From contig CANNDL010000003.1 of the NCBI GenBank assembly GCA_947503435.1, positions 310,001-374,000 of the forward strand: a stretch of 64,000 nt of DNA, read 5' to 3'. This document shows positions 51,468 through 64,000 of the stretch, piece after piece. Made by a program: the position numbers and the translations under genes. The stretch comes from an uncultured Kangiella sp. (GTDB lineage Bacteria; Pseudomonadota; Gammaproteobacteria; Enterobacterales; Kangiellaceae). Positions within the stretch are counted from its first letter, which is position 1; every line of letters begins with the position of its first letter. The notes under the pieces were generated by a model. That model saw only the letters and a program-made list of their open reading frames with translations, did not search any database and was not told the DNA's origin.

Positions 51468-53498
51468 TTAGTTTCTTAGGTATAAATAACCAATCAATAC
51501 CATCAAACCTATAAGCATAACTAGTGCGTAATGATTTAAATAACCAGATTGTAATTTTCTTGCCTTGTCCGCTAATTTCCTAACACCATGGGCACTACCA
51601 TTAACAATGCCATCATCAATAATAGCTTTGTCTCCATAGCGCCATAAAAACCTTCCTAAGCCCAGAGAACCTTTGGCAAAAACTTTTTGATTAAACTGAT
51701 CAAAATAATATTTATTTTGTAATAATTTACGAATCGGCATCAAAACTTTTGCTAAGAGTTCTGCAAGTTGCGGTTGATATGCAAAAACAAACCAAGCAGC
51801 TATTGCACCAATTAACAGCAACCAAAAGACAGGAGTTACAAAACCGTGTAATGCAAATGCCCAAGCGTTTCCAAAGATGTCTTTAAGGTGCGCCAATGTA
51901 TTATGTTCATTTAAAACCATAATGGCGTCATCAAAATAACCGCCAATTAACATGGGCTCTGCCGTTATCCAGCCTATCGCTAGTGAAGGAACTGCCAGTA
52001 GTAATAAGGGATAAGTTATAACTTTAGGCGATTCATGTAAGTGACTGGCAGTATGCTCATCCATTTTTTGAGGACCGTGAAAAACAAGCAATAACATTCT
52101 TATGCTGTATAGGGCTGTTACAACCACTCCAGCCATTACAGCAAAGTATGCGAAGTTTGAACCCCAGCCTTGCGCCTCTGCAACCGCAGAAATTATGGCA
52201 TCCTTTGAATAGAATCCGGCAAAAAAAGGCGTGCCAATTAGGGCCAAAGTTCCGATGACCGAAGTCCAATAAGTGATCGGCATATACTTTCTCAAGCCGC
52301 CCATTTTACGTAGGTCTTGTTCATGGTGCATAGCAACAATAACAGAGCCCGCGGCTAGAAATAATAAAGCTTTAAAGAAGGCATGAGTAAATAGGTGGAA
52401 TACAGCAGCAGAATAAGCTGACACACCTAGTGCAACCACCATGTAACCTAATTGGGAAAGAGTTGAATAGGCCACTATTCGTTTAATATCATTTTGCACT
52501 ATCCCTATCAAACCCATAAAAAGAGCAGTAATAGCGCCAATGATAGTAATCATTGCCAGTGCGGTTTCTGAAAACTCAAATAATGGAGACATGCGCGCCA
52601 CCAAAAAGACTCCAGCAGTCACCATGGTCGCCGCATGGATCAAGGCAGAAATAGGTGTTGGGCCTTCCATTGAGTCGGGTAACCACACGTGCAATGGCAC
52701 CTGTGCCGACTTGCCCATGGCACCAATAAATAAACAAATACAAATAAAACTAATCGCCGACCATTCGACACCCGCCCAAGGAGAAAAAGTTTTTTCTAAA
52801 CCTAGCGCGCCTAAGGCCGTGACTTCACCACTGGCTAGAACTCCTTGCGCTGACTCTTGCATGGCCTTAGCCTGCTGCATTTTTTCAAAAACTGGTGCGT
52901 AGTCGAGGCTGCCAAATAAATACAAGATTCCACCAATACCAAGCAAGAAACCAAAGTCACCTACTCGATTAACCAAAAATGCTTTCATATTGGCAAAAAT
53001 AGCGCTTTCTTTTTTAAACCAAAAACCTATCAATAAATAAGACACAACCCCAACGGCTTCCCAGCCAAAAAACAACTGTAAGAAGTTATTTGACATTACT
53101 AGCATCAACATCGAGAAAGTAAATAAAGAGATATAACTAAAGAATCGTTGATAACCATTATCATCTTGCATATAACCAATTGAATATATATGCACCATCA
53201 AGCTGACAAAGGTAACCACAACTATCATCATAGCGGCCAAGCTATCCATTAAAAAACCAACTTGAATGCTAATATTGCCGAATGACGCCCAGTGATACAG
53301 TGTTTGATTGAGCGGTTCCGCACTACCGTAAAAATAAGAAAGGAAAATTTTCAAAGATAATAAAAAGGAAGTCGCCACTAGAGAAATTGCAATTCTATGA
53401 GTCCATACTCGGCCTAATTTATTCCCAAAAAAACCAGCTAATAAAGCACCAATTAATGGCGCAAAAACGATGATGAGTAGCTGATTGAAAATACCCAT
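51468..53498 (-). CDS. nuoL: NADH-quinone oxidoreductase subunit L
   Basis: GKSAQVPLHVWLPDSMEGPTPISALIHAATMVTAGVFLVAR. Confidence 0.97.
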   Translation of the reverse strand: MGIFNQLLIIVFAPLIGALLAGFFGNKLGRVWTHRIAISLVATSFLLSLKIFLSYFYGSAEPLNQTLYHWASFGNISIQVGFLMDSLAAMMIVVVTFVSLMVHIYSIGYMQDDNGYQRFFSYISLFTFSMLMLVMSNNFLQLFFGWEAVGVVSYLLIGFWFKKESAIFANMKAFLVNRVGDFGFLLGIGGILYLFGSLDYAPVFEKMQQAKAMQESAQGVLASGEVTALGALGLEKTFSPWAGVEWSAISFICICLFIGAMGKSAQVPLHVWLPDSMEGPTPISALIHAATMVTAGVFLVARMSPLFEFSETALAMITIIGAITALFMGLIGIVQNDIKRIVAYSTLSQLGYMVVALGVSAYSAAVFHLFTHAFFKALLFLAAGSVIVAMHHEQDLRKMGGLRKYMPITYWTSVIGTLALIGTPFFAGFYSKDAIISAVAEAQGWGSNFAYFAVMAGVVVTALYSIRMLLLVFHGPQKMDEHTASHLHESPKVITYPLLLLAVPSLAIGWITAEPMLIGGYFDDAIMVLNEHNTLAHLKDIFGNAWAFALHGFVTPVFWLLLIGAIAAWFVFAYQPQLAELLAKVLMPIRKLLQNKYYFDQFNQKVFAKGSLGLGRFLWRYGDKAIIDDGIVNGSAHGVRKLADKARKLQSGYLNHYALVMLIGLMVLIGYLYLRN

Positions 53499-53800
53499 TA
53501 ACCTTTCAAACCTTTTAAATCAGCAACGTCGATGTTTCGGTGGGTTCTAAATAAAACCACCAAAATAGCCAAACCTATTGCAGCTTCTGCCGCTGCGACA
53601 GTTAAAATAAAGAAGACAAATATTTGCCCGGTCGCATCATCCAGATATCGTGAAAATGCTATAAAATTAGTATTCACTGCTAATAACATCAATTCGATAC
53701 ACATCAGAAGCGTAATCACATTTTTGCGATTAATCACAATGCCTATAACACTTATAGAAAACAGGATAGCGCTGACAACTAAATAATGAGTTAAGCTCAT
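53498..53800 (-). CDS. nuoK: NADH-quinone oxidoreductase subunit K
   Basis: [39 protein letters not shown]. Confidence 0.97.
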   Translation of the reverse strand: MSLTHYLVVSAILFSISVIGIVINRKNVITLLMCIELMLLAVNTNFIAFSRYLDDATGQIFVFFILTVAAAEAAIGLAILVVLFRTHRNIDVADLKGLKG

Positions 53801-54417
53801 GCATCATCTCCTTGTTTTATTGGTTCTGATTTCATCGAAACGATTTTTAACCGCTCCTCTTTTAAAACTCTGTGTTGTTCTCGAACCGACTGCCCTTTAC
53901 GCTCACGACGGCCGCGGAAAGTTAAACTTATAGCAGCTATTATTGCGACTAATAAAATTACCCCTGCAATTTCGAAAGGATAAAAGTACTCGCCGTATAA
54001 AAGTCGTCCAAGCTCTTCCACATTCGAATACCCTTGCTCATGCTTAGCAGGCTCAGGCACTTTTTCACTCCCAAATATTTCAAAACGGATCACCCAATAT
54101 ATTGCTCCAAACAAACCAAATCCAAGTAAGAGCCCAATAGGTAGATGCTTTACAAAACCTTGTCGTAGCGCAGCAAAATCTACATCTAACATCATCACAA
54201 CAAAAAGAAATAGCACCATTACCGCCCCGACATAAACCAGTATCAAGGTAATAGCTAAAAATTCAGCTTCAAGAAGCAACCAAAGCGCCGCCGCAGAGAA
54301 AAACGTTAACACTAAACATAAGACCGCTTGCACAGAGTTTTTTACCGAGATGACTCCAATAGCGGCAATAATGGTTATTGCTGCAAAGAAGTAAAAGACT
54401 AAGACTTCAATGTTCAA
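53797..54417 (-). CDS. nuoJ: NADH-quinone oxidoreductase subunit J
   Basis: [32 protein letters not shown]. Confidence 0.96.
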   Translation of the reverse strand: MNIEVLVFYFFAAITIIAAIGVISVKNSVQAVLCLVLTFFSAAALWLLLEAEFLAITLILVYVGAVMVLFLFVVMMLDVDFAALRQGFVKHLPIGLLLGFGLFGAIYWVIRFEIFGSEKVPEPAKHEQGYSNVEELGRLLYGEYFYPFEIAGVILLVAIIAAISLTFRGRRERKGQSVREQHRVLKEERLKIVSMKSEPIKQGDDA

Positions 54418-54423
54418 TGGTAA

Positions 54424-54915
54424 TTACCTATAAGGAGCATCTTCTAATTTATCCTCGGCAATCATTACTTCATATCGATCACCAATTGCTAACAACTGTT
54501 CTTTAGTTAAAATATTATCGCCACGCTTTTCAAAGTGATAATCAAAAATTCGAGTTTCGACAATTGAATCTACCGGGCAAGACTCTTCACAAAACCCGCA
54601 GTAGATACACTTAAACATATCGATTTCGTACTTAGTGGTTCTACGGGTACCATCCGATTCACGAGGGCCAGCCTCAATCGTAATAGCCGCTGCCGGACAA
54701 ACTGCTTCGCATAATTTACAGGCAATGCATCGCTCTTCCCCATTAGGATAGCGACGTAAAGCATGCAAACCTCTAAAACGCGGTGATTGTGGCGTTCTTT
54801 CTTCTGGGAATTGAACCGTAACTTTACGCTTAAATAAATGCCGCCAAGTTAACCATAAACCCGCTCGTAATTCGGTCAAAAAATAGGTTTTAAAAAAGTG
54901 CTTCCATCTATTCAT
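54424..54915 (-). CDS. nuoI: NADH-quinone oxidoreductase subunit I (2x 4Fe-4S)
   Basis: [32 protein letters not shown]. Confidence 0.98.
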   Translation of the reverse strand: MNRWKHFFKTYFLTELRAGLWLTWRHLFKRKVTVQFPEERTPQSPRFRGLHALRRYPNGEERCIACKLCEAVCPAAAITIEAGPRESDGTRRTTKYEIDMFKCIYCGFCEESCPVDSIVETRIFDYHFEKRGDNILTKEQLLAIGDRYEVMIAEDKLEDAPYR

Positions 54916-55979
54916 TAGGAAACACCCCCTATTGCTGCTATACCACGCCCATCAAACCACCAACCCCATTCAAATTTAATCCAGAAAGTTAAAACTATCA
55001 GCCAAACAACCGTAATAGGGATGAAGACTTTCCAGCCTAAGCGCATGATTTGGTCATAACGATAACGTGGAAATGTGGCCCTGAGCCAGATCATCATAAA
55101 TAAAAACCAAGCCGCTTTTAATAGCAACCACACAGTCCCTGGTATCCAATCAGTAGCCGGCTCTAAATAAGGAATACCCTGAAACGGATTAAGCCAACCG
55201 CCAAAGAAAAATAACGCGGTCAAAATTGAAATTAAAATCATATTGGCATATTCCGCCAAGAAAAATAATGCGAAGGCCATGCCTGCATATTCCACGTGGA
55301 ACCCAGCAACAATTTCTGACTCACCTTCTGGCACATCAAATGGTGCACGATTAGTTTCAGCGACGCCAGAAATCCAATAGATAACCAAAATTGGAAACAG
55401 CGGAATCCAAAACCAATGTAGTGCACTACCATTTTGCGCTTCAACAATTGCGCCCAAGTTCATACTACCGCCAGCCATCAGAACAGCGACCAATGCAAAA
55501 CCCATAGCAATTTCATAAGACACAATTTGCGAAGCAGAACGCAAAGAACCAATCAGAGCGTAACGAGAATTCGAAGCCCAACCAGCGATAATAACGCCAT
55601 AGACGGCTATGGAAGTCATTGCCAATAAATACAACAAGCCAACATTGGTGTCGGCCAAAACCAATTCAGCGTCAAATGGCACCACCGCCCAGGCTGCAAA
55701 AGAAGGCGCAATAAATAATATTGGGGCTAGTAGGAAAAGCGTTTTATTAGCGCCAGATGGCACCACCACTTCTTTCATCAGTAATTTAATTACATCGGCA
55801 ATGGGCTGCAACCAACCCTTTGGTCCCACTCGATTTGGTCCCAAACGCATTTGCATATAACCAATAAGCTTTCGCTCTGCAAAAGTGGTATAAGCAACTG
55901 CTAAAATTAAAGGCACAAGGATCAGCAAAATCTTACCGACAATCCAAAACCCTTCAATTAGCAATTGCATAAAACTCAC
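54915..55979 (-). CDS. nuoH: NADH-quinone oxidoreductase subunit H
   Basis: [61 protein letters not shown]. Confidence 0.98.
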   Translation of the reverse strand: MSFMQLLIEGFWIVGKILLILVPLILAVAYTTFAERKLIGYMQMRLGPNRVGPKGWLQPIADVIKLLMKEVVVPSGANKTLFLLAPILFIAPSFAAWAVVPFDAELVLADTNVGLLYLLAMTSIAVYGVIIAGWASNSRYALIGSLRSASQIVSYEIAMGFALVAVLMAGGSMNLGAIVEAQNGSALHWFWIPLFPILVIYWISGVAETNRAPFDVPEGESEIVAGFHVEYAGMAFALFFLAEYANMILISILTALFFFGGWLNPFQGIPYLEPATDWIPGTVWLLLKAAWFLFMMIWLRATFPRYRYDQIMRLGWKVFIPITVVWLIVLTFWIKFEWGWWFDGRGIAAIGGVS

Positions 55980-58198
55980 TAAACTCCTCCCATAATGTTA
56001 TGGAACGGACTTAATTGTGGACGCTTCAAGTCTTCCTCGCCCTGAGCCATGGCGGTTTGTTGCAATGCATTAGAACGTCTCACATAGCAGTCACTTTGAT
56101 AGATATTGGCAGGTTCAGGACTATTAGCTTCACCATTTAATGACTCTGGGCAGTTCCACTTTGACTTTACTTTATCGCCTACTGCACCCATTCGCCCTTT
56201 AACTTCCTGCATTACGTCTTGAGCCGAAACATAATCAAAATTCTTAAGGTTTAATAAATTACCTAACACCCGCAAAACTTTCCAAGCAGGTTTTGCTTGG
56301 CCTGGAGCAGTTACCGAAGCACTGAAGTCTTGCCATAAACCATTAACATTAATGTAAGAACCAGCGGATTCTAAGTAACCAGCGATAGGCAATATTACAT
56401 CTGCATATTCGAATGCCTCGTCATCAGCAAAGCTGCTTAAAGAAACAACAAATTCAGCATCTTGTGCCATTTTTACCGCTTGTTTCGATAAAACAGAATC
56501 TTTTGACAACTCTGTTTTTAATAAAATTAATGCTTTTTTGCCAGCAGAAACCATCTGTTCAAAGCTCTCACCATCAGGCCCTACATCTGCCCCTGCTGGT
56601 CCACGATGAGGGATGGCGCCAGCCAAATAGGCCCCCGCACTATTTGCCCCATGTGATAAAAAGCCATAAGTAGAGTTCGAAAGAATCGCCACTGCTTTAG
56701 CTAACTGCCTTAAATGACCCGCCCTACTAAACTCTACCGCAGCTAACCCCAAAATCACGCTAGTGTTTTTTGAATTTAGTAGCATTTCTGCAATTTTCGT
56801 CTGTTTTGCGCTAACTTCTACTGAGGCAATTAATTCTTTCAAACCATCAAGTTTGGCAAGCTTTTCTTCATTGCCTGTTTTGTTTGTTAAGTGCTTAGCA
56901 ATTCCAGCTAATTCTTTAATCCACTCATTAGGTTCCACCACAATTTGATGCTTGAGCTTAAAGTTATTATAAATTTTCCGAGCACTAACGCTGGCCATTT
57001 GGCCATGTCGAGTCGCTTTGCGAACTCTTAAAGCCGCTAAAGGCTGATCTTTTCTTAAGTTTGCACCAACCAATAAACAAGCATCCAGTTCTTCTAATTC
57101 AGATAACTCAACACCCAGTTGAGGATATAGTGATTCGTGCTCCTGCCCACTAAAGTCAGTCACTCGTAAGCGATGATCCACATTATTAGAGCCCAAGCCA
57201 CGAATTATCTTTTGCAATAAATATAACTCTTCAGTAGTCGCAACTGGACTGCCAACCCCACCAATTTGTTCAGGTCCTTGCGCTTCTTTTAACAAGTTTA
57301 ATTTACTCGCTGTGCGTTCTAATGCAGTCTCCCAATCGGCCTCTACCCACTCGTCATTTTGCTTTATCATTGGTGCTAACAAACGATCGCCTTTGGTTAG
57401 TGCTTCATAAGAATAACGATCCCGATCGGATAGCCAAACTTCATTAGTAGCCTCATTATCCTTTGGCGCTAAACGGATAACCTCATTCCGCCTAGTATGA
57501 ACGTGTAAATTAGTACCGATGCAATCATGCGGCGCAATCGAGTCATACTGGATCATTTCCCAAGCCCGCGCTTGGTAGCGAGAAGGTTTTGCTGTTAAGG
57601 CACCAACTGGGCACAAATCAATAATATTACCGGAAACTTCAGAATCCACTGACTTTTCAATGTATGTACTAATTTCCGTGTGTTCTCCGCGCCCAACAGC
57701 ACCCATTTCACGAATGCCCGCCACTTCGCGGCCAAATCGGACACAACGAGTACAATGAATACAACGGGTCATTTCTGTTTCAATCAAAGGACCAATATTC
57801 TTGTCTTCGACCACACGCTTTCCTTCAGTAAAGCGTGAAACGTCTTTGCCACATTCCAATGCGACATCTTGCAGTTCACACTCACCACCTTGATCACAAA
57901 TAGGGCAATCCAACGGATGGTTGATGAGTAAAAATTCCATTACTGATTTTTGTGCATCTTTAGCGCAGTCGGATTCAGTTTTGATTATCATGCCATCAGC
58001 AACCGGAGTAGCACAGGCAGGCAAGGGCTTGCGCTGACCTTCAACCTCCACCAAGCACATCCGGCAATTGGCAGCGACAGAAAGTTTTTTGTGATAACAA
58101 AAACGAGGGATCTCAACCCCTATTGAATCCGCAACTTCAATAATCATAGCGCCTTGCTCGGCTTCTATTTCTTGACCATTGATTTCGATTGTTACCAT
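55979..58198 (-). CDS. nuoG: NADH-quinone oxidoreductase subunit G
   Basis: N-terminal 2Fe-2[52 protein letters not shown]; molybdopterin-like domain. Confidence 0.97.
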   Translation of the reverse strand: MVTIEINGQEIEAEQGAMIIEVADSIGVEIPRFCYHKKLSVAANCRMCLVEVEGQRKPLPACATPVADGMIIKTESDCAKDAQKSVMEFLLINHPLDCPICDQGGECELQDVALECGKDVSRFTEGKRVVEDKNIGPLIETEMTRCIHCTRCVRFGREVAGIREMGAVGRGEHTEISTYIEKSVDSEVSGNIIDLCPVGALTAKPSRYQARAWEMIQYDSIAPHDCIGTNLHVHTRRNEVIRLAPKDNEATNEVWLSDRDRYSYEALTKGDRLLAPMIKQNDEWVEADWETALERTASKLNLLKEAQGPEQIGGVGSPVATTEELYLLQKIIRGLGSNNVDHRLRVTDFSGQEHESLYPQLGVELSELEELDACLLVGANLRKDQPLAALRVRKATRHGQMASVSARKIYNNFKLKHQIVVEPNEWIKELAGIAKHLTNKTGNEEKLAKLDGLKELIASVEVSAKQTKIAEMLLNSKNTSVILGLAAVEFSRAGHLRQLAKAVAILSNSTYGFLSHGANSAGAYLAGAIPHRGPAGADVGPDGESFEQMVSAGKKALILLKTELSKDSVLSKQAVKMAQDAEFVVSLSSFADDEAFEYADVILPIAGYLESAGSYINVNGLWQDFSASVTAPGQAKPAWKVLRVLGNLLNLKNFDYVSAQDVMQEVKGRMGAVGDKVKSKWNCPESLNGEANSPEPANIYQSDCYVRRSNALQQTAMAQGEEDLKRPQLSPFHNIMGGV

Positions 58199-58230
58199 AC
58201 TTTATCTCTTCTTTTAGCCTTTCTAGTTAC

Positions 58231-59511
58231 CTAGCTGGCTTTTTTAACTTGCTTGCTCGCTAGTTCTGGAATTTTCGCTTCAAACTCATGTCTAAAATGC
58301 TTTAAAAAACTTTGAACTGGCATGGCGGCAGCATCACCTAAAGCACAAATGGTTCGGCCCATAATATTGCCAGCAATTTCGTCTAATTTATCTAAGTCTT
58401 CAGGCTGACCTTCACCGTCAGCAATACGGTGAATCACCCGCGACATCCAGCCCGTACCTTCTCGACAAGGCGTACATTGTCCGCAAGATTCTTCATAATA
58501 AAAATGCGCAATTCTTGCTAAGACCTTTACCATGTCGGTATCTTCATCGAATACAATGACTGCACCAGAACCCAACATGGAACCAGCTTTGCCAATCGCG
58601 TCATAATCCATGGTCAATTTCATCATAGTATCTGCAGGCAAAATTGGTGCACTGGAACCACCAGGAATCACAGCTTTGAGTTTCTTACCGGCTTTCATAC
58701 CGCCCGCCATTTCCAGCAAATCTGCAAACGAGGTACCCAAGCCAATTTCGTAATTGCCTGGCTTATTCACATGTCCAGAAACTGAAAATAATTTCGTGCC
58801 ACCATTATTCGGAATACCAAGATCTAAAAACCATTGGCCGCCTTTATCTAAAATCACAGGCACTGAGGCAAAACTTTCAGTGTTATTAACGTTTGTGGGC
58901 TTCCCGAACACGCCATAATTAGCTGGGAAAGGCGGCTTGAATCTCGGTTGACCTTTCTTACCTTCAAGCGACTCAATCAGCGCGGTTTCTTCTCCACAAA
59001 TATAAGCACCAGCACCAATATGACTGTACAGTTCAAAATCAACCCCGGAATTTAAAATATTACTGCCTAATAAGCCTGCTGTATAAGCTTCTTTTAGTGC
59101 CTCTTCAAAGCGCTCGATGGGCTCGTAGAACTCACCGCGCATATAGTTATAACCAACCGTGGCGCCCATAACGTAACCACCAATCGCCATTCCTTCAATT
59201 AACTGATGCGGGTTATAGCGCAAAATATCTCGGTCTTTAAAAGTACCAGGTTCGCCTTCATCCGAATTACAAACCACATATTTTTGACCCTCTACATGAC
59301 GTGGCATAAAACTCCATTTCAAGCCCGTAGGGAAACCAGCTCCGCCTCGGCCTCTTAAACTTGAGAGCTTTAACTCATCAATAATTTCTTCGGGTGTTAC
59401 TTTTTCTTCAAGGATTTTTTTCCACACTTTATAACCGCCGGCAGACTGGTATGTCTCCAATGTCCAAGGCTTATCTAAATGTAGCGTTCTAAAACAAACT
59501 TCGTTTGCCAT
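58231..59511 (-). CDS. nuoF: NADH-quinone oxidoreductase subunit F
   Basis: [59 protein letters not shown]. Confidence 0.98.
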   Translation of the reverse strand: MANEVCFRTLHLDKPWTLETYQSAGGYKVWKKILEEKVTPEEIIDELKLSSLRGRGGAGFPTGLKWSFMPRHVEGQKYVVCNSDEGEPGTFKDRDILRYNPHQLIEGMAIGGYVMGATVGYNYMRGEFYEPIERFEEALKEAYTAGLLGSNILNSGVDFELYSHIGAGAYICGEETALIESLEGKKGQPRFKPPFPANYGVFGKPTNVNNTESFASVPVILDKGGQWFLDLGIPNNGGTKLFSVSGHVNKPGNYEIGLGTSFADLLEMAGGMKAGKKLKAVIPGGSSAPILPADTMMKLTMDYDAIGKAGSMLGSGAVIVFDEDTDMVKVLARIAHFYYEESCGQCTPCREGTGWMSRVIHRIADGEGQPEDLDKLDEIAGNIMGRTICALGDAAAMPVQSFLKHFRHEFEAKIPELASKQVKKAS

Positions 59512-59525
59512 TAATATCTTTAATC

Positions 59526-60020
59526 CTAAGTTAACTCTTTAATCAGATGTGATAGCTTTTCTACATCTAAATTTTCATGGTATTGCTTACTCACTTCTAG
59601 CATTGGCGCTCCACCACATGCAGCCATACATTCAACTTCCTTTAAAGTGATACGACCGTCTTTGCTTGTTTCTCCTGGAGCGATTCCTAATTCGTCTTTA
59701 AACCACTTTTTTAAATCTCCACTTCCCGCCAGCATGCAAGAAACATTAGTGCAAAGTGAAACGATATGTTTACCTCTTGGTTCCATCGAAAACATGGAAT
59801 AAAAAGTTGCCACTTCATAAGAGGCTATATGTGGGATTTCCAAATAATCAGCTACTGCATTCATGGTTTCTTTAGCTAAATAGCCCAGTTCATCTTGCGC
59901 AATAGTTAATGCCGGAATAATTGCCGCTCGCTTACGCTCTTTTGGATATTTCTTTATCCAGGTATTTATCGAATCTATTGCTTCGGCAGAAAGTAATTGT
60001 GGTAAGTCTGCTTTACTCAT
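59526..60020 (-). CDS. nuoE: NADH-quinone oxidoreductase subunit E
   Basis: [44 protein letters not shown]. Confidence 0.97.
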   Translation of the reverse strand: MSKADLPQLLSAEAIDSINTWIKKYPKERKRAAIIPALTIAQDELGYLAKETMNAVADYLEIPHIASYEVATFYSMFSMEPRGKHIVSLCTNVSCMLAGSGDLKKWFKDELGIAPGETSKDGRITLKEVECMAACGGAPMLEVSKQYHENLDVEKLSHLIKELT

Positions 60021-60036
60021 GTCTTATTTAGCACTC

Positions 60037-61290
60037 CTACCTGTCTATCTCGCCAAAAACAATGTCTTGAGTACCAATAACTGCAACCACATCTGCTAAC
60101 ATATGCCCTTTAACCATTTCATTCATTGCCGATAAATGAGCAAATCCTGGCGCACGAATTTTTAATCGATAAGGTTTGTTAGCGCCATCGGAAGCAAGAT
60201 AAATACCAAACTCGCCTTTCGGATGCTCAACCGCTTGATATACCTCACCTTCAGGAACGCAATAACCTTCAGTAAACAATTTAAAGTGATGTATTAATGC
60301 TTCCATATCATCTTTCATGGCCTCTCGATTTGGAGGCGTTACTTTATGGTTATCCAACATCACAGGACCTGGATTTTCTTTTAACCATTTAATACATTGA
60401 CGAATGATGCGATTCGACTGACGCATCTCTTCCATACGCACTAAATACCGATCATAACAATCGCCTTTTGAACCAATTGGGATATCAAAATCTAACTCAG
60501 GATACACTTCATAGGGCTGCTTTCTTCGTAGATCCCATTCGATCCCTGAACCGCGTAGCATTGGGCCAGTAAAACCCAGCTGTAAAGCACGCTCCGGTGA
60601 AACCACGCCAACACCAACGGTTCTTTGCTTCCAAATTCTATTATCCGTTAACAAGGTTTCGTACTCATCAACTCTATCTGGGAAGCTCTCAGTAAAATCC
60701 CACAAATAATCTAACAGCGAACCTTGTCTATTTTGATTGAGCTCATCAACCTTTTTCTGATTAGAAAATTTCGAAACTTTGTATTGCGGCATCTTTTCAG
60801 GAAGGTCACGGTATACACCTCCTGGTCTGTAATAAGTCGCATGCATACGCGCCCCAGAAACTGCTTCGTATGCATCCATCAAAGATTCACGCTCACGGAA
60901 CGCATATAAAAATACCGTCATGGCACCAATATCTAAACCATGCGCGCCTAACCACATTAAATGATTCAAAATACGAGTAATTTCAGCGAACATGACGCGA
61001 ATATATTGAGCTCGCTTGGGCGGCTTTATACCCATTAACTTCTCAATCGCCATTACATAAGCATGCTCATTACACATCATGGATACATAATCGAGACGAT
61101 CCATATAACCAATAGATTGATTAAAAGGTTTTGATTCGGCAAGCTTTTCAGTAGCACGATGAAGCAGACCAATATGCGGATCAGCTCTAACGACGGTCTC
61201 ACCATCCATTTCTAAAATTAGTCGCAAAACTCCATGCGCAGCAGGATGTTGTGGTCCAAAATTCACCGTGTAGTTACGAATTTCAGCCAT
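60037..61290 (-). CDS. nuoD: NADH-quinone oxidoreductase subunit D
   Basis: [33 protein letters not shown]-like region; start at [10 protein letters not shown] (61290). Confidence 0.97.
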   Translation of the reverse strand: MAEIRNYTVNFGPQHPAAHGVLRLILEMDGETVVRADPHIGLLHRATEKLAESKPFNQSIGYMDRLDYVSMMCNEHAYVMAIEKLMGIKPPKRAQYIRVMFAEITRILNHLMWLGAHGLDIGAMTVFLYAFRERESLMDAYEAVSGARMHATYYRPGGVYRDLPEKMPQYKVSKFSNQKKVDELNQNRQGSLLDYLWDFTESFPDRVDEYETLLTDNRIWKQRTVGVGVVSPERALQLGFTGPMLRGSGIEWDLRRKQPYEVYPELDFDIPIGSKGDCYDRYLVRMEEMRQSNRIIRQCIKWLKENPGPVMLDNHKVTPPNREAMKDDMEALIHHFKLFTEGYCVPEGEVYQAVEHPKGEFGIYLASDGANKPYRLKIRAPGFAHLSAMNEMVKGHMLADVVAVIGTQDIVFGEIDR

Positions 61291-62026
61291 TGCTACCGCC
61301 CTTAGCATTTTCATTTTGTTCGCGTTTTAACGACTCTTTCAATGATTGAGGATCAGCCACATAAATGGTTTCTTCATTTTCTCTAATCACTTTGGGCACT
61401 AAGACTCTTGGCTGAATGGAAACTGGTTCATAGACACACCGATTTTGCTTAGCGTCGAAACGCATTTCGACATTACCGATTAATGGAAAGTCTTTCCTAA
61501 ATGGGTGACCCACGAAACCATAATCAGTTAATAGACGACGTAAATCGGGGTGTCCTTCAAATAAAATACCAAACAAATCAAACGCTTCGCGCTCGAACCA
61601 ATCCACCCCATTCCAAATTTGAATAACCGATGGCAAACTTGGTCTATTTTCTTTTATAAATACTTTGACTCTTATTCGCTGATTTAAACTCACTGAAAGC
61701 AAATGATAAACCACCGCAAAGCGTTCACGTTTCCATTTGGTTTTCGCTTGTGATAAATCTTGCCGTCCTCGACTAAAACCAGTGGCTGTGGCTTCATCCG
61801 TAGCCCATTCATCTAAGCCATATTGCAAATAATCAACTACGGTTAGATCAATTAATTGTTCGAACTGCAAATAGTCCTCATCACGAAGTTTGATGCATAT
61901 ATCTAATAATTCATCTTTAGCAACTTCGATAGTGATTTCGTCAAATGCTTGTTCACAAGCAACCAATTGGTCACCGAATATATCACCTAAATGGTCAATT
62001 AGAGTATCAGCCAATTGCCACCTCAT
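61283..62026 (-). CDS. nuoC: NADH-quinone oxidoreductase subunit C
   Basis: [47 protein letters not shown]; start at [14 protein letters not shown] (62026), 20 nt inside the nuoB end. Confidence 0.95.
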   Translation of the reverse strand: MRWQLADTLIDHLGDIFGDQLVACEQAFDEITIEVAKDELLDICIKLRDEDYLQFEQLIDLTVVDYLQYGLDEWATDEATATGFSRGRQDLSQAKTKWKRERFAVVYHLLSVSLNQRIRVKVFIKENRPSLPSVIQIWNGVDWFEREAFDLFGILFEGHPDLRRLLTDYGFVGHPFRKDFPLIGNVEMRFDAKQNRCVYEPVSIQPRVLVPKVIRENEETIYVADPQSLKESLKREQNENAKGGSNG

Positions 62027-62528
62027 CTGAGGTTTCAGTAGATTTAGGATGGCGGGAAATAACTTTGCTGCGCTTAATCTTATTTTGTAGTTGTATAATG
62101 CCATACAGCAGCGCTTCGGCAGTTGGCGGACAGCCTGGAACATAGATATCGACAGGGACTATCCGATCGCAGCCGCGAACTACAGAGTACGAATAATGGT
62201 AATAACCACCACCATTAGCACAAGAACCCATTGATATAACCCATTTTGGATCCGGCATTTGGTCATATACTCGACGTAAAGCTGGAGCCATTTTGTTGGT
62301 AAGTGTCCCAGCCACTATCATCACATCAGATTGACGCGGGCTTGGGCGAAAGACAATTCCAAAGCGATCTAAATCGTATCGGGCAGCACCTGCGTGCATC
62401 ATTTCTACCGCACAACAAGCCAATCCAAAGGTCATTGGCCACATAGAACCTGTTCGTGCCCAATCAAACAAGTCTTGTACACTCGTGGTAAAGAAGCCGT
62501 CTTTGTTTAGTTTATCTTCAATTCCCAT
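62007..62528 (-). CDS. nuoB: NADH-quinone oxidoreductase subunit B
   Basis: [48 protein letters not shown]. Confidence 0.98.
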   Translation of the reverse strand: MGIEDKLNKDGFFTTSVQDLFDWARTGSMWPMTFGLACCAVEMMHAGAARYDLDRFGIVFRPSPRQSDVMIVAGTLTNKMAPALRRVYDQMPDPKWVISMGSCANGGGYYHYSYSVVRGCDRIVPVDIYVPGCPPTAEALLYGIIQLQNKIKRSKVISRHPKSTETSDEVAIG

Positions 62529-62534
62529 AGTCGC

Positions 62535-62891
62535 CTACTCCCACTCCAGCGCGCCTTTGCGCCATTCGTAAGCAAATCCGATGAGTAATAATAGGATAAA
62601 AACACCCATAGCGCCGATACCAAACCAGCCTATTTCGTCAAAAACGACCGCCCATGGGAATAAAAAGGTAATTTCTAAATCGAAAATGATGAAAAGGATA
62701 GCTACAAGATAGAAGCGGACATCAAATTTCATGCGTGAATCTTCAAACGCATCAAAGCCACACTCAAAGGGTTTTTCTTTATCTTCCGAAGGGTTGCTGG
62801 GACCAGCAAAATAACCGACTAATAAGAGTCCGCCGCCAAATAAAAGGCCAATTAAAACGAATACGAGTATTGGTGCATATTCTGCAATCAT
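62535..62891 (-). CDS. nuoA: NADH-quinone oxidoreductase subunit A
   Basis: [42 protein letters not shown]. Confidence 0.98.
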   Translation of the reverse strand: MIAEYAPILVFVLIGLLFGGGLLLVGYFAGPSNPSEDKEKPFECGFDAFEDSRMKFDVRFYLVAILFIIFDLEITFLFPWAVVFDEIGWFGIGAMGVFILLLLIGFAYEWRKGALEWE

Positions 62892-63092
62892 ACTTAAATG
62901 GTCAATTTAACTGCGCGAGACCCGTTCCTTATTGTTTTCTATAGTTTTATTTTGCATTAACCTTACCAGTAGCCTGTCCCTTTGGCTAGTATTTTTGAGG
63001 CCGATAATTCATTACTTGATACAAATTGATAGAAATAACTATTTGATAAATATCAAAATATCATTATTATTAATAAAAAAGGAGATGAAGAA

Positions 63093-64000
63093 ATGGGTTT
63101 TCTGACAAACTTATTTTCCTCAAAGAAAAAAAGGAAAAGACCATCAGCATCAACGGCGCCCAAACCAAAGGTTAAGCGTGAGGTTGTTAAACGTAAAATA
63201 TCTTGCCACGAACTACAAGTTGGCATGACGGTAATTGAGCTCGATCGCCCTTGGACCGATCTACCAGTGATGTTCCAAGAACTCACTATCAAAACCGACG
63301 AAGAAATACAGTTACTGCAAAAATATTGCCAGCACGTTTTTATCGACTATGAGTCTTTTAAAATTCAAAGAGAGCAACAAATTGCCACTCTGCGTCGTCA
63401 AATTCGTTATAAAACTAAAGCTGCTTCGGCTAAGAAAGTAAGTAAAAGCCTTAAAAAAGAATTACCAAAAGCAAAGAAAGCCTTTGATAATTCCAATAAA
63501 CACATCCATCAAGTCATGCAACAGGTACAAAAAGACGGCAGCATCGACATCGACAGCTCCAAAAAACTAGTCTCCGAATGTGTTACCAGTATTCTTAGTA
63601 ACCCTAGCGCTATGTTTTGGATGACCAAAATCAAAGACCAAGACGAATACACCGCCGAGCATTGTCTTCGGGTAGGTATTTTGGCCATCGCATTTGGTCG
63701 CCACTTACAATTGGCGCCCGAAGAACTAGAGTTACTTGGGCTATGCGGAATGCTGCATGACGTTGGTAAGATGAAAGTCCCCAATTCAATTTTAAACAAG
63801 GAGGGACCTCTCACTGACGATGAATTTGATATCGTCAAAGAGCACACTGTATTGGGCTATGTATTCCTGAAGGAACATGGCGGAATTGCAGAACAAGTAT
63901 GTACCGCAGCTTATAATCACCACGAAAGTTTAGTGGGTGATGGCTATCCGAGAAAAATAGATGCTGCTTACTTAAGTTTGTACGATCGGATTATTGCGAT
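63093..64000 (+). CDS. HD-GYP domain protein (c-di-GMP phosphodiesterase family), 3' truncated by window end
   Basis: Not in the ORF track because it runs off the edge. ATG 63093 with GGAG RBS; DUF3391-like N-terminus ISCHELQVGMTVIELDRPW, then YTAEHCLRVGILAIAFG, MLHDVGKMKVPNSILNKEGPLTDDEF, NHHESLVGDGYPRK. Confidence 0.9.
   Translation, partial: MGFLTNLFSSKKKRKRPSASTAPKPKVKREVVKRKISCHELQVGMTVIELDRPWTDLPVMFQELTIKTDEEIQLLQKYCQHVFIDYESFKIQREQQIATLRRQIRYKTKAASAKKVSKSLKKELPKAKKAFDNSNKHIHQVMQQVQKDGSIDIDSSKKLVSECVTSILSNPSAMFWMTKIKDQDEYTAEHCLRVGILAIAFGRHLQLAPEELELLGLCGMLHDVGKMKVPNSILNKEGPLTDDEFDIVKEHTVLGYVFLKEHGGIAEQVCTAAYNHHESLVGDGYPRKIDAAYLSLYDRIIA

Noticed and set aside
62027-62143. Long overlap of nuoC with nuoB
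   Set aside because: The true nuoC start is probably the internal Met at 62026; the remaining overlap of about 20 nt is ordinary translational coupling.

Overview
Chromosomal window from a gammaproteobacterium; gene content and order are compatible with a Kangiella/Legionella-like lineage, but taxonomy was not tested. Almost all of it is conserved core genome, read mostly from the minus strand. Blocks: (1) 0-6.8 kb: gluQ(partial)-pcnB-folK-deoxynucleoside kinase-panB-panC-small membrane protein-acs. (2) 6.8-10.5 kb: DUF1853-like gene and a cpxP/cpxRA-type divergent envelope-stress locus. (3) 10.5-15.6 kb: LysE- and DedA-type proteins, two uncharacterised genes, an M48 lipoprotein protease, a Cys-type GST and a SlyD-like FKBP. 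(4) 15.6-35.8 kb: the lipA-lipB-ybeD-dat-dacA-rlpA-mltB-rodA-mrdA-rlmH-rsfS-nadD-holA-lptE-leuS-lnt-corC-ybeY-phoH-miaB supercluster. (5) 35.9-38.5 kb: a small accessory pocket with a VIT-like secreted protein, two unknown proteins and a solo Mrr-type endonuclease. (6) 38.6-48.4 kb: pnp-rpsO-alpha/beta hydrolase-truB-rbfA-infB-nusA-rimP-tRNA-fMet. (7) 48.4-62.9 kb: complete nuoA-N operon. (8) A divergent HD-GYP gene truncated by the window end. I found no CRISPR array, prophage, transposase or clear new multi-gene system. The best second-look items are an 11-bp-phased triple GTAAA array in front of cpxRA, a U1:U72 initiator tRNA with a strong promoter and multi-hairpin leader before rimP, the 35.9-38.5 kb pocket, and two uncharacterised proteins (ACT-like and VIT-like).
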